Assembly (NCBI GenBank): GCA_902462015.1
Contig: CABPZV010000019.1
Location: forward strand, 1-18,821
Length of the DNA: 18,821 bases
Reading direction: 5' to 3'
Origin: an uncultured Eubacteriales bacterium
Lineage (GTDB): Bacteria; Bacillota; Clostridia; Oscillospirales; CAG-272
Under the pieces are notes generated by a model. The model saw nothing but the letters and a program-made list of their open reading frames with translations. It was not told the origin of the DNA and made no database searches. Both the position numbers and the translations under genes were made by a program. This document shows, piece after piece, positions 6,546 through 15,086 of this stretch (positions are counted from its first letter, which is position 1; every line of letters starts with the position of its first letter).

Positions 6546-8336
6546 TTATTTAGATTCCTGCAGACGTTTCTCGAGAGCGTCAAGTTCTTCATAGAGAGCT
6601 TTTGGAACTCTTTCTCCTACGACCCCGTAAAATTCACGTATATTTTTAATATCGTCAAGCCAAGCAGAGATATCAACGTCCAAAAGATCTCTGATCGTTT
6701 CGATTGTAACTCCCTCAAGATCAGTAATATCAATATCCTCAGCCTTCGGAACATATCCGATAGGAGTAAGTACCGCGTCTACCTTATCATCACAGCGGTC
6801 AAGAATCCACATAAGAACACGCATATTGTCTCCAAAACCAGGCCATATAAAATGTCCCTCATCATCGGTACGGAACCAGTTTACATGGAAGATTTTGGGG
6901 GCATGAGGAATTTTGTTACCCATTTCAAGCCAATGTGCAAAGTAATCACCCATATCATATCCGACAAACGGACGCATTGCCATCGGGTCACGGCGTACAA
7001 CGCCAACCGCACCAGCAGCTGCTGCAGTTGTCTCAGAAGCCATGATAGAACCTACAAAGGTGCCGTTCTGCCAGCTTGTCGACTGGTAAACCAGCGGAGC
7101 AGTCTTTGCACGGCGCCCTCCAAAAATAATTGCGGAAATCGGTACGCCTGCAGGATCGTTGAAATGTTCCGAAACACAGGGACAATTAACCGCCATAGAG
7201 GTGAAGCGTGAATTCGGATGAGCGCCGCAGGTTGACTTATCTTTTTTGTCATATTTAGTATAATCCCACTTATTGCCCTTCCAATCAATCGCGTTCTTCG
7301 GAGGATTATCGTTCAGTCCCTCCCACCAAACAGTGTTATTGTCCAGGTCATGAACTACATTTGTAAATATAGTGTCACGCTTTGTTGTAGCAAGTGCATT
7401 CGGATTTGATTTCTCGTTAGTTCCCGGAGCTACTCCGAAAAATCCATTCTCAGGATTTACAGCCCAAAGTCTTCCGTCTGAGCCGACGCGAAGCCATGCG
7501 ATATCATCGCCGACGCACCATACCTTATAGCCTTTTTTACGATAAAGCTCCGGTGGAATAAGCATTGCGAGGTTTGTCTTGCCGCAGGCTGACGGAAAGG
7601 CTGCAGATATATATTTTATTTCTCCATCAGGATATTCAATTCCAAGAATCAGCATATGCTCGGCCATCCATCCCTCTTTGCGGCCAAGGTAAGAAGCTAT
7701 ACGGAGTGCGAAGCATTTCTTTCCTAAAAGTACATTTCCGCCGTAACCGGAATTGACAGACCAAATTGTATTATCCTCAGGAAAATGACAGATATAGCGA
7801 TTTTCCTCGTCAAGATCAGCACGAGCATGAAGTCCCTTTATAAAATTATCGCCGATTCCGTCAAGAACATCGATTACCTGCTTCCCAGCACGGGTCATGA
7901 TAAGCATATTGAGAACAACATATATTGAATCTGTAAGCTCAATGCCTATCTTGGCAAAGTCAGATCCGACAATACCCATCGAATATGGTATAACATACAT
8001 TGTCTGTCCCTTCATAGAACCGCGAAACAGCTTTGAAAGCTTCTCATAGCAGTCCTCCGGAGCCATCCAGTTGTTAATATTTCCGGCGTCCTCTTTCTTA
8101 GTAGTACAAATGAAAGTTCTATTCTCAACTCTTGCAACATCATTTACTGCAGTACGGTGAAGATAACAATTCGGCAAAAGCTCAGGATTCAGCTCATACA
8201 GAGTTCCCTCTTCTACAGCCTGCTTCTTAAGCGCGTCTGTCTGTTCCTCACTTCCATCTATCCATACAATTTTGTCCGGGGTTGTAAGCGCCGCCATTTC
8301 ATCAATCCATTTGTTAATATAATTATTACTTGTCAT
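6546..8336 (-). CDS. pckG: Phosphoenolpyruvate carboxykinase (GTP)
   Basis: This 596-residue protein is full length for the GTP-dependent family (about 600). Landmarks are NSGYGGN near 195-201, the kinase-1 loop FPSACGKTNLAML (247-259), kinase-2 VGDDIAWL (275-282) and NPENGFFGVAPGTN (294-307). The ACGKTN loop separates it from the ATP-dependent enzyme. It interconverts oxaloacetate and GTP with PEP, CO2 and GDP in the cytoplasm; in fermenting anaerobes the carboxylating direction toward oxaloacetate is common (inference). ATG 8336 is preferred over an upstream in-frame TTG at 8369 because AGGAG sits 10 nt before it and the upstream extension would overlap that site. It has its own promoter (8379-8407) and terminator (6384-6416), so it is monocistronic. 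Confidence 0.96.
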   Translation of the reverse strand: MTSNNYINKWIDEMAALTTPDKIVWIDGSEEQTDALKKQAVEEGTLYELNPELLPNCYLHRTAVNDVARVENRTFICTTKKEDAGNINNWMAPEDCYEKLSKLFRGSMKGQTMYVIPYSMGIVGSDFAKIGIELTDSIYVVLNMLIMTRAGKQVIDVLDGIGDNFIKGLHARADLDEENRYICHFPEDNTIWSVNSGYGGNVLLGKKCFALRIASYLGRKEGWMAEHMLILGIEYPDGEIKYISAAFPSACGKTNLAMLIPPELYRKKGYKVWCVGDDIAWLRVGSDGRLWAVNPENGFFGVAPGTNEKSNPNALATTKRDTIFTNVVHDLDNNTVWWEGLNDNPPKNAIDWKGNKWDYTKYDKKDKSTCGAHPNSRFTSMAVNCPCVSEHFNDPAGVPISAIIFGGRRAKTAPLVYQSTSWQNGTFVGSIMASETTAAAAGAVGVVRRDPMAMRPFVGYDMGDYFAHWLEMGNKIPHAPKIFHVNWFRTDDEGHFIWPGFGDNMRVLMWILDRCDDKVDAVLTPIGYVPKAEDIDITDLEGVTIETIRDLLDVDISAWLDDIKNIREFYGVVGERVPKALYEELDALEKRLQESK

Positions 8337-8378
8337 GTTCCGTAAACTCCTCTCAAACAATTTTTCCAAACCAAAATT

Positions 8379-8407
8379 ATCATACTACATAACTATAGAA
8401 AAATCAA
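8379..8407 (-). promoter_or_regulatory. Promoter of pckG
   Basis: On the minus strand TTGATT (8402-8407), 17 bp and TATGAT (8379-8384) give a good sigma-A promoter. The leader would be about 36 nt and includes the AGGAG ribosome-binding site of pckG. Confidence 0.6.
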
Positions 8408-8582
8408 GGCATTTAAGTGAATAACGCTCGAAATTAACATCGCGTTAATAAATATAATTGAATTTTTTCATTTCCAATCCTGCAAAATTCTGTTTGCGTT
8501 TTTCATGCAAAACACTAAATATATCCCTCAGCAACGCACTGCCGAATACGTATGCTCAGATGTTCTTATACGTCCGTAATTT

Positions 8583-9437
8583 TCAAAGCTCATCAAATAA
8601 TTTGTCAGAGAGCCGTACAAAATCATAGACAGACAGTTTTTCTCCCCGGATTCCCGATTCAAATCCGCAATTTTGAATGATTTCTGAAATTCTTTCTTTC
8701 GAAACATTTGAGAACTCAAAAGATAATGAATTCGCGAGAGTTTTTCTTCTCTGAGCAAACGCAGCAGAAATCACACGGAACAAAAGTTTTTCATCTTTAA
8801 CCGCGGCTGAAGCACGAAGTCCGTCTCCGGCAGAGATTTGAATAACAGAAGAATCCACCTTTGGCCGCGGAATGAAGTTTCCGGCAGGAACATCAAACAA
8901 TTTTTTTACAGAACCATACCAGGAGACCGAGGCTGTAACAGCTCCGTACTGCGGAGTTCCGGGAATTGCTGAAAGTCTCTGAGCAACTTCTTTCTGCACC
9001 ATCACGGTAATCTTATCAATCGGTGCTCCGGATTCGAGCAAAAGCATTATCACAGGAGTGGTGATATAATACGGAAGGTTTGCACAAACGGTAATTCTTT
9101 CGCCTCCGAACATATTATTAACAAAATCGGCGATACTGAGCTTCATAACGTCTTCGCATATTACCTTTACATTATCAAAGTCAGCAAGCGTCTCTTCAAG
9201 TACAGGTATGAGCCCGCGGTCTATTTCCACTGCAGCCACTTTTTCAGCACGTCTGCACAGCTCCCGTGTCAGAGTTCCGATTCCAGGTCCGATTTCGAGA
9301 ACATATTTTCCGGCCTCGTCGGCAATTCTTCCGGGAATTGCAGGATTTATAAGAAAATTCTGTCCGAACTGCTTCTGAAACTGCAGACCGTGCTTTTCCA
9401 TTATTCTTTTTATTTCGCTTGTACTAGTTAAATTCAT
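8583..9437 (-). CDS. rsmA: 16S rRNA (adenine1518-N6/adenine1519-N6)-dimethyltransferase
   Basis: This 284-residue KsgA/RsmA protein has QKQFGQNFLIN (21-31), the SAM-binding loop VLEIGPGIGTLT (46-57), EID (71-73), CEDVMKL (94-100) and the catalytic NLPYYI (120-125). VMVQKEVAQRL and FIPRPKVDSSV are also typical of the family. It dimethylates two adjacent adenosines in the loop of the 3'-terminal helix of 16S rRNA during 30S maturation. Length is normal (270-290). The ATG at 9437 has only a weak ribosome-binding site, but QKQFGQNF follows at the usual distance. The gene is divergent from tRNA-Thr with 79 bp between them, and I find no clear promoter of its own. It reads toward pckG across a 246-bp gap with no strong terminator. 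Confidence 0.96.
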   Translation of the reverse strand: MNLTSTSEIKRIMEKHGLQFQKQFGQNFLINPAIPGRIADEAGKYVLEIGPGIGTLTRELCRRAEKVAAVEIDRGLIPVLEETLADFDNVKVICEDVMKLSIADFVNNMFGGERITVCANLPYYITTPVIMLLLESGAPIDKITVMVQKEVAQRLSAIPGTPQYGAVTASVSWYGSVKKLFDVPAGNFIPRPKVDSSVIQISAGDGLRASAAVKDEKLLFRVISAAFAQRRKTLANSLSFEFSNVSKERISEIIQNCGFESGIRGEKLSVYDFVRLSDKLFDEL

Positions 9438-9455
9438 ATAAGTACCAAAAAACTC

Positions 9456-9483
9456 TTGACAAATTATAAAATTATGCTATAAT
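9456..9483 (+). promoter_or_regulatory. Promoter of tRNA-Thr (extended -10)
   Basis: TTGACA (9456-9461), a 16-bp spacer and TATAAT (9478-9483) match consensus in all twelve positions, and TGC directly before the -10 makes it an extended -10. Transcription would start near 9490, about 27 nt before the mature tRNA. Confidence 0.85.
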
Positions 9484-9516
9484 AAAGGAACGTTCAAAAA
9501 AAACAAATATATCTGT

Positions 9517-9591
9517 GCTAGTGTGGCTCAGTGGTAGAGCAGCTGATTCGTAATCAGCAGGTCGTGGGTTCAATCCCCACCACTAGCTCCA
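9517..9591 (+). tRNA. tRNA-Thr (anticodon CGU)
   Basis: The sequence folds as a standard 75-nt cloverleaf including an encoded CCA. The acceptor stem GCTAGTG pairs with CACTAGC (9581-9587), the discriminator is T9588, and CCA is 9589-9591. The D arm is GCTC/GAGC. The anticodon stem GCTGA/TCAGC holds loop TTCGTAA with anticodon CGT at 9549-9551. The T arm is GTGGG-TTCAATC-CCCAC. It decodes ACG. A consensus promoter precedes it and a terminator begins at the CCA end. Confidence 0.97.
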
Positions 9592-9632
9592 ATCCTATAC
9601 AGCTTTTGCTTGTATAGGATTTTCTATTTTTT
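9591..9632 (+). terminator. Intrinsic terminator of tRNA-Thr
   Basis: AATCCTATACA (9591-9601) pairs with TGTATAGGATT (9611-9621) around a 9-nt loop, followed by a T-rich tract to 9632. The stem begins on the last base of the tRNA CCA, so termination and 3' processing signals abut. Confidence 0.85.
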
Positions 9633-9659
9633 GTAGATTTATTCTTCAATATCCTTGCC

Positions 9660-9687
9660 GATATAAAAACTGTACCATTTTTATATC
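9660..9687. other. AT-rich hairpin in the tRNA-Thr to ABC gap
   Basis: GATATAAAAA (9660-9669) pairs with TTTTTATATC (9678-9687) around an 8-nt loop. A smaller inverted repeat, ATATCAT/ATGATAT, lies at 9699-9716. The region 9633-9784 has no gene I can support. In such AT-rich DNA these may be chance, or a second terminator for tRNA read-through. Confidence 0.35.
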
Positions 9688-9784
9688 TTGATACATCAAT
9701 ATCATATGAATGATATCATAAATTTAAGTTTATGTCAACATCAGAGAGGGACTTCATTTCACGTATTTTATTAAACACAAGTAT

Positions 9785-9824
9785 AAAAAAACAGGATGTC
9801 TGTACACAGACACCCTGTTTTTTT
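9785..9824 (-). terminator. Intrinsic terminator of the MacB/FtsX-type ABC gene
   Basis: ACAGG.TGTCTG pairs with CAGACA.CCTGT around a short TACA loop. A-runs on the left and T-runs on the right give a U-tract in both directions. It begins 17 nt after the stop codon at 9841, so it ends that transcript. It could also stop rightward read-through from the tRNA. Confidence 0.85.
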
Positions 9825-9840
9825 ATATTAATTTACTGTA

Positions 9841-12561
9841 TCACTTATTTCTAATAGCATCTATCGGACGCTTTGAAGCAATTTTCATAACCGGTATAAA
9901 AGATGCGATAAAAGCTACTGCAACAGCAACAGCGAAAATAAGCAAAAGCTGTCTGGGGCCAAAATTCAGAACTGTTATAAGAATTCCATAAGCCTCTCTT
10001 ATCTCAGAATTGATAATCATAGTTGCGGCAATTGTTCCTGCGGACGCCAGAACAAAATTAATCATAGCTATAATAAAGCTTTCTGAAAAGAATATCCTGA
10101 AAACATCACTTGAGCGCGATCCAATTGCCCGAAGAATGCCGATTTCGCGTCTTTTATAAGAAATACTTGTTCCGATAAAGTTAGCAAACATAAGCGAGGC
10201 AAAAACGGCAAATCCGATTCCTACATACAGAAATACCTTTGAAAATACCTCTAAAACCTCATTTACCATATTCAGCTCATAAGTAACAGAATTTTGAAGG
10301 TCATATCTAACATCGTCTTCCCTGTAAGAATAATCAACGATATTTCGTATATCGCTTCGGTTCTCCGGCATTGCTCCTACTGCAAAAGAATACAATCCGG
10401 TACCAGTAACAAACTTAGAAAACATACTGTCAGGCAAAATCACAGAATCATATATATTTTCGTATTTTCCCTCGTTTTTAATTATCCCCACAATCTTCCA
10501 ACCGTTCTCCGTATCATAATATCCCGGAGACTGATACCAGTCTAAATCAAAATCAACTTTTGCAAGCGCGTCAAGATCAATATCATTTATAGAATCAACT
10601 CTGAAATCTTGATAAACCGTTCCATATGCTGTATAAGAATTCAGCATGCCAAGCGATACAATAATCTCTTTCTCCCCAAGCTCCGTACGCGGATTACCAT
10701 CAAGCCATTCAATGAATGAGCTGTCAATCTGAGAAAGCTTGGCAGCATAACTGAGATTTAAATGTAAGTCGTCAGCATCGCTGTACAAAGACAAATTCCC
10801 GTTATTAATATAATTAAAAGACGGAAGCTGTTCTATCATTCTGTCAATAAATCCTGCTCCGACTATAGCAGTATTGCAAAAACTGAAATTCTTCTCATAA
10901 TTAAATTCACTGAATAATACATAATCGATAAGATTATCGGTAACTGTATTATATTTGGTATCCTCTGTAAGCGGAAGATAGCGGTCAAAGTCAAGTTTTG
11001 TATCAATTATTCCCGTTATTTTATAGCTTATGTCTCCAAAGGTAAGCTTATAGCCTATAAGAGAATCCGGACTGTCGACAGAAATATAGCTTCCGTCGTC
11101 AGACAAAATACCTGCCTTTAAAAACGTTTGGGCAACATATAAACTGATTGCAATTTCATCCTTATCTCCGTCAGGAAGCACACCGGCAATCAATTTGTAG
11201 CCCATTGCGTCAATATTCTGCTGCGTCATTTCGGCAAAACCGTTTAAAGATGATGAATAAATATCATACTCACTGTCCGTCAGAGACACTTCTTCATTAT
11301 AATATTCTGTTAGAGACAGATTTAAGAACGAAGGACAATATACCCCCGTAACGTCTACCCCAGTATTTTCTTTAATTTCTGAAATGTCATCCTCGCCAAG
11401 ATTCGTCATATAGTAGTAATATCTCGTATTGTCGTCATCAAAATATCTTTTCTCGCTTTTTGAAAAGGAAGCAAAACGTACTCCGGTATCTATTATAGAT
11501 TCAGTACATGCCGATATATTGTCGTAAGAGCCAAACGTATCGGCAAGTCCGAAAAGCGCAAATGCCACAACCGAGAGAAATATTGTAAATACCAGTCGGA
11601 ATTTTTTATGTTTCATTCCGCTGGCGCCAATTTTTACAGCGTTCCTCATCGGCAGCTTAGACTTAATCAAATCGAATTTTTCATCCGATTTCATATCGAT
11701 TTTACTTTGATCGGTTTTTGCAAATTTGTTTTTTGCTCCACCGGCAACAATAATCCGTGATTTTTTATCACGAATCGCTCGGATGTATTCATTTATAGCA
11801 ACTCTGTCTTCCTCAGTAAGCTCATATCCGACAGGCACAGTTATCTCGTTATCGTTAAAGCTGAGATTCTGTTCATCAGATGCAGAATTTTCAAGCGTAA
11901 CATCGTCTATTACTTTTCCATCCGACAGTTCAATTATACGGTCGGCATACTGTTCAGCAAATTCACGGTCATGAGAAACACATATAATCAGCTTATCGGA
12001 GGACAGTTTTTTAAGAGTGTCAAAAACCTGCTTTCCCGTATTGGAATCAAGCGCGCCGGTCGGCTCGTCAGCCATAATTATTGCCGGATTCTTGACAAGA
12101 GCACGGGCAATCGCCACGCGCTGCTTCTGTCCTCCGGAAAGCTCGTTAGGACGTCTGCTTCCATATCCTTCAAGATCCACCTCGCGCAAAATTGAATTAA
12201 TCTGCTCGTTTGTCGCGCGTTTTCCCTGAAGCTCAATCGCCAGAGCAATATTTGCTCCGACAGTAAACTCGTCAAGAATGTTATATTCCTGAAATATAAA
12301 ACCGACATATGTATTACGGTAAGAATCAAAATACTGCTGTGAAAAATTCTTTGACGATACTCCCTTAATAATTATCTCGCCGCCGTCATACCTGTCAAGA
12401 CCGCCGAGAAGATTCAAGAGCGTTGATTTACCGCTTCCTGATTTTCCAAGCAGAAACACCATTCCGCGATCCGGAAACTTAAGCGACACATCATTAATCG
12501 CAGTTACCGGAACCCCGCGTTTGGGCTTATATTTTTTAGACAAATTAATTGTTTCAATCAT
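9841..12561 (-). CDS. MacB/FtsX-type ABC protein, ATPase fused to permease
   Basis: This 906-residue fusion starts with a LolD/MacB-like ATPase: Walker A GKSGSGKST (39-47), Q-loop FIFQEYN (88-94), signature LSGGQKQRVAIARAL (141-155), Walker B IIMADEPTGALD (161-172) and VSHDRE (195-200). A charged linker (about 225-315) leads to a first membrane helix (321-342). A large acidic, Tyr/Asp-rich extracytoplasmic domain follows (about 345-770), then three FtsX-type helices (about 776-797, 826-851, 871-895) with YKRREIGILRAIGS between the first two. Such proteins use ATP to drive extracytoplasmic conformational work in lipoprotein, peptide or antibiotic transport; the substrate is not readable. GGAG precedes the ATG by 8 nt. 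It lies 49 nt after uxaC on the same strand with no terminator between, so it may be co-transcribed. Confidence 0.92.
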   Translation of the reverse strand: MIETINLSKKYKPKRGVPVTAINDVSLKFPDRGMVFLLGKSGSGKSTLLNLLGGLDRYDGGEIIIKGVSSKNFSQQYFDSYRNTYVGFIFQEYNILDEFTVGANIALAIELQGKRATNEQINSILREVDLEGYGSRRPNELSGGQKQRVAIARALVKNPAIIMADEPTGALDSNTGKQVFDTLKKLSSDKLIICVSHDREFAEQYADRIIELSDGKVIDDVTLENSASDEQNLSFNDNEITVPVGYELTEEDRVAINEYIRAIRDKKSRIIVAGGAKNKFAKTDQSKIDMKSDEKFDLIKSKLPMRNAVKIGASGMKHKKFRLVFTIFLSVVAFALFGLADTFGSYDNISACTESIIDTGVRFASFSKSEKRYFDDDNTRYYYYMTNLGEDDISEIKENTGVDVTGVYCPSFLNLSLTEYYNEEVSLTDSEYDIYSSSLNGFAEMTQQNIDAMGYKLIAGVLPDGDKDEIAISLYVAQTFLKAGILSDDGSYISVDSPDSLIGYKLTFGDISYKITGIIDTKLDFDRYLPLTEDTKYNTVTDNLIDYVLFSEFNYEKNFSFCNTAIVGAGFIDRMIEQLPSFNYINNGNLSLYSDADDLHLNLSYAAKLSQIDSSFIEWLDGNPRTELGEKEIIVSLGMLNSYTAYGTVYQDFRVDSINDIDLDALAKVDFDLDWYQSPGYYDTENGWKIVGIIKNEGKYENIYDSVILPDSMFSKFVTGTGLYSFAVGAMPENRSDIRNIVDYSYREDDVRYDLQNSVTYELNMVNEVLEVFSKVFLYVGIGFAVFASLMFANFIGTSISYKRREIGILRAIGSRSSDVFRIFFSESFIIAMINFVLASAGTIAATMIINSEIREAYGILITVLNFGPRQLLLIFAVAVAVAFIASFIPVMKIASKRPIDAIRNK

Positions 12562-12610
12562 TTATTTTTCTCCGTTCTCCATAAGTATATACGGCAATTT
12601 ATCTGCGTCT

Positions 12611-14026
12611 TTAAAAGCCAAAATATCGTTTTGCATTATTATAGCAAATATTAATTACCAACTCTGCAAGCGAATCGGCATCGGCCGGATATTCTCCGTT
12701 TTCCACCCAGCTGCCTATTAAATTGCATAGAATTCTGCGGAAATACTCGTGCCGCGTGTAAGAGAGAAAACTGCGACTGTCGGTAAGCATACCGGGAAAA
12801 CATCCGAAGGCAGACAGATTCGCAAGAGAAATCATCTGTTCTTCCATACCGCGTTTGTTGTCATTAAACCACCATGCACTTCCCTGCATGATCCGCGGCA
12901 TACCGGAGCCGTCCGCCATCTGAAATCCTCCGAGGAGCGTTCCGACCGCCGCGTTGTCAGCCGGATTAATCGAATACAGTATCGTTTTTGGCAAACCGTC
13001 GCGCTCCGCAAACCAATTGAGAAGTCCGGCAAGCTCCGGAGTGCTTGTACGTCCGTCGATTATATCAAAGCCGGAATCGGTTCCAAGCTTTTCAAGCATT
13101 ACTGAATTGGAATTACGCAGAACGCCGTAATGAATCTGCATCACCCAGCCGCGCGTCGTATATTCGCTTGCAAGAAACCGATGCATTTCAGTTTTAAAAA
13201 TTTCAGCGTCACGCGCATCCGAGCATTTACCATCATTAAGCGCTGACTTAACAATCTCATCCAAATGCTTCATATTTCTCTCCGGAATAAACGGAACCTT
13301 ATTGTCAATTCCATGATCGGCAATATGACAGCCATGTTCAGCAAAGTACGAAATTCTATTCCGGTAAGCGTCTTTCAGCGATTCAAGGCCGGTAATTTCA
13401 ACCCCTGATACGGCGGAAAGCAACTGAATGTAATCACGCCAGCCGTAACGGTCGATATTAATACCCTTGTCAGGACGAAAGGCAGGAAGAACTCTAACGT
13501 CAAAATCACTGTCTAACGCAATCCGGTCATGCCATTCGAGCGTGTCCGTCGGATCATCAGTGGTGCAGATTACATCTACATTCGAAGCCTTTATAATATT
13601 GCGTACGCTCATATAAGGCTTTTTGAGACGTTCGCTTGTAAGCTGCCATATTTCATCGCAGTTTTTTTCACATATTATTCCCGTATAGCCAAAATATCTC
13701 CTAAGTTCAAGATGCGACCAATGATAAAGAGGATTACCGATAAGTAAGGGCATACATTTTACATACGCCCTGAACTTTTCATAATCGGAAGATCCTCCGG
13801 TTATATAATTTTCATCGACTCCGCACGAGCGCATTGCTCTCCATTTGTAATGGTCTCCTCCAAGCCAAAGCTCGGTAATATTCTCATAACGCTTGTCCTC
13901 TGCAATCTCTCTCGGAGAAACATGACAATGATAATCGATTATAGGAAGCTTTTCAGCATAGTTATGATACAGCATTTTAGCCGTTTCACTGTCCAAAAGA
14001 AAATCCTTGCCCATAAATTTTTTCAT
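12611..14026 (-). CDS. uxaC: Uronate isomerase (glucuronate/galacturonate isomerase)
   Basis: This 471-residue UxaC of normal length belongs to the amidohydrolase superfamily. It has the metal-binding DYHCH (31-35), the WLGGDHYKWRAMRSCGV segment and the VICTTDDPTDTLEWH block. It interconverts D-glucuronate with D-fructuronate and D-galacturonate with D-tagaturonate, the first step of hexuronate catabolism, in the cytoplasm. I place the start at 14026: AGGA lies 10 nt before it and MKKFMGKDFL is the usual N-terminus. A start at 14062 would add 12 residues and overlap the preceding gene. The gap to the preceding gene's stop codon is 4 nt, so the two are coupled. No uxuA/uxuB or kdgK is in the window; the rest of the pathway must lie elsewhere. 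Confidence 0.96.
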   Translation of the reverse strand: MKKFMGKDFLLDSETAKMLYHNYAEKLPIIDYHCHVSPREIAEDKRYENITELWLGGDHYKWRAMRSCGVDENYITGGSSDYEKFRAYVKCMPLLIGNPLYHWSHLELRRYFGYTGIICEKNCDEIWQLTSERLKKPYMSVRNIIKASNVDVICTTDDPTDTLEWHDRIALDSDFDVRVLPAFRPDKGINIDRYGWRDYIQLLSAVSGVEITGLESLKDAYRNRISYFAEHGCHIADHGIDNKVPFIPERNMKHLDEIVKSALNDGKCSDARDAEIFKTEMHRFLASEYTTRGWVMQIHYGVLRNSNSVMLEKLGTDSGFDIIDGRTSTPELAGLLNWFAERDGLPKTILYSINPADNAAVGTLLGGFQMADGSGMPRIMQGSAWWFNDNKRGMEEQMISLANLSAFGCFPGMLTDSRSFLSYTRHEYFRRILCNLIGSWVENGEYPADADSLAELVINICYNNAKRYFGF

Positions 14027-14030
14027 AATA

Positions 14031-14876
14031 TTAATTTCCTTTCTCTGACTTCTGCATAACAATACCGTTCATACCGCGTCTGATATAATCAAGGGAGTTA
14101 TTGAGTTCCTCTGTATCTACCTTTCCAAACTCGTAAAGCGACGGTGACTCAAGGGTGACAGTCCCGTTATAAATCGGTGAGAGCACAGAGAATAATTTGT
14201 CAAAATCTATTATCCCCCTGCCCGGCTGCGGAATAGGGCGCAGCTTTTTAAAGTCATGGGACGGACCGACAAAATCCGATATATGCATATGAACAATACG
14301 TCCTGAAAGCTCAGGTTCGGTAAATATATCACCTGCCTTATCGATTTCATCAGCAAATGCAGCAAATCTTGAATCAAATACAAATCTAATTTCCGGATAC
14401 CGTACAGCAAGTTTGCGCCAATGTTCTATCGGATCTCCGCATCTGCAGGGTACATTTTCAATACACAATGTAATTCCGGATTCAAGACACGCGGAAAGCA
14501 TTTTTCCTGCCTCCTCTATATTATATTCAATGTCGCAGTCCGAATTCATGCCTCCCCAAAGGTGAAGCACCATTTTTTCAGCTCCTACATTCACCGCAGA
14601 TTTAAGGCTTTGCAAAAAGAGTAAGAACGCCCCTTCCGAATCATGATCGGAAAGATGCTTTCCTATGTCTTTATCGGAGTGAAGAGTCCGAAACACAAGC
14701 GGAGAATTGCAAAGCCTGCCGGTTATCTTGTCCGGAAACTCATCCCATGTGCTGACAATCATAAATTCGAAAGCATCACATTTGATTTTGCTGCCGTATA
14801 CCGGTATAAGATCAGAATCATAGTTATTTTCATAACCTATGTATGCTCCGGTAGAACAAAGAATCTCATTGTTCAT
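14031..14876 (-). CDS. Sugar phosphate isomerase/epimerase family protein (xylose isomerase-like TIM barrel)
   Basis: This 281-residue protein has the pattern of the AP endonuclease 2/xylose isomerase-like TIM-barrel family. Candidate metal ligands fall on successive strands: H105 (VLHLWGG), E140 (CIENVP), D168 (FVFDSRFA), H198 (HMHISD) and E243 (TLESPS). Members isomerise or epimerise sugars and keto acids with a divalent metal; some are nucleases, so the exact substrate is open. It is the first gene of the unit with uxaC (4-nt gap), so a role in uronate or related sugar-acid metabolism is inferred. AAGGAAGTG lies upstream of the ATG. A good promoter at 14924-14952 serves it. Confidence 0.82.
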   Translation of the reverse strand: MNNEILCSTGAYIGYENNYDSDLIPVYGSKIKCDAFEFMIVSTWDEFPDKITGRLCNSPLVFRTLHSDKDIGKHLSDHDSEGAFLLFLQSLKSAVNVGAEKMVLHLWGGMNSDCDIEYNIEEAGKMLSACLESGITLCIENVPCRCGDPIEHWRKLAVRYPEIRFVFDSRFAAFADEIDKAGDIFTEPELSGRIVHMHISDFVGPSHDFKKLRPIPQPGRGIIDFDKLFSVLSPIYNGTVTLESPSLYEFGKVDTEELNNSLDYIRRGMNGIVMQKSEKGN

Positions 14877-14923
14877 CCGTAAAAATCACTTCCTTGTTTA
14901 TCCAATGCCATTTTCTTTTACAG

Positions 14924-14952
14924 AGTATAACACATTCAAAAACACTTTTCAA
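14924..14952 (-). promoter_or_regulatory. Promoter of the TIM-barrel/uxaC/ABC unit
   Basis: On the minus strand TTGAAA (14947-14952), 17 bp and TATACT (14924-14929) form a near-consensus promoter. Predicted start is near 14917, with a leader of about 40 nt. It shows the unit can be transcribed apart from the upstream MFS gene. Confidence 0.65.
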
Positions 14953-15047
14953 TACAATTAAACAAATTTTAAGATTCATGGAGAGTAATATATTCGTCAT
15001 CAATTGGCGAACATGAAGACAATTTTCATCCTGTATTCTCTTTTTCC

Positions 15048-15076
15048 TTGACAGAATAATGGAAGAGTGTTAAAAT
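15048..15076 (+). promoter_or_regulatory. Plus-strand promoter reading antisense into the MFS gene
   Basis: TTGACA (15048-15053), a 17-bp spacer and TAAAAT (15071-15076) match a sigma-A promoter in 11 of 12 positions. It points right and would start near 15083, directly into the 3' end of the minus-strand MFS gene (stop at 15087). No plus-strand gene follows. It could make an antisense RNA or be a chance match. Confidence 0.45.
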
Positions 15077-15086
15077 ATTATTGGTT

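Noticed and set aside
8336..8369. Longer pckG start at TTG 8369
   Set aside because: The AGGAG site belongs to ATG 8336, and the extra 11 residues are unlike the family N-terminus.
8434..8582. rsmA terminator in the rsmA-pckG gap
   Set aside because: ACGTAT/ATACGT has a 14-nt loop and no T-run, so it is not convincing.
9488..9496. GAACGTTC palindrome between rsmA and tRNA-Thr as a LexA-type box
   Set aside because: The Bacillota SOS box needs GAAC-N4-GTTC; here the half sites touch with no spacer.
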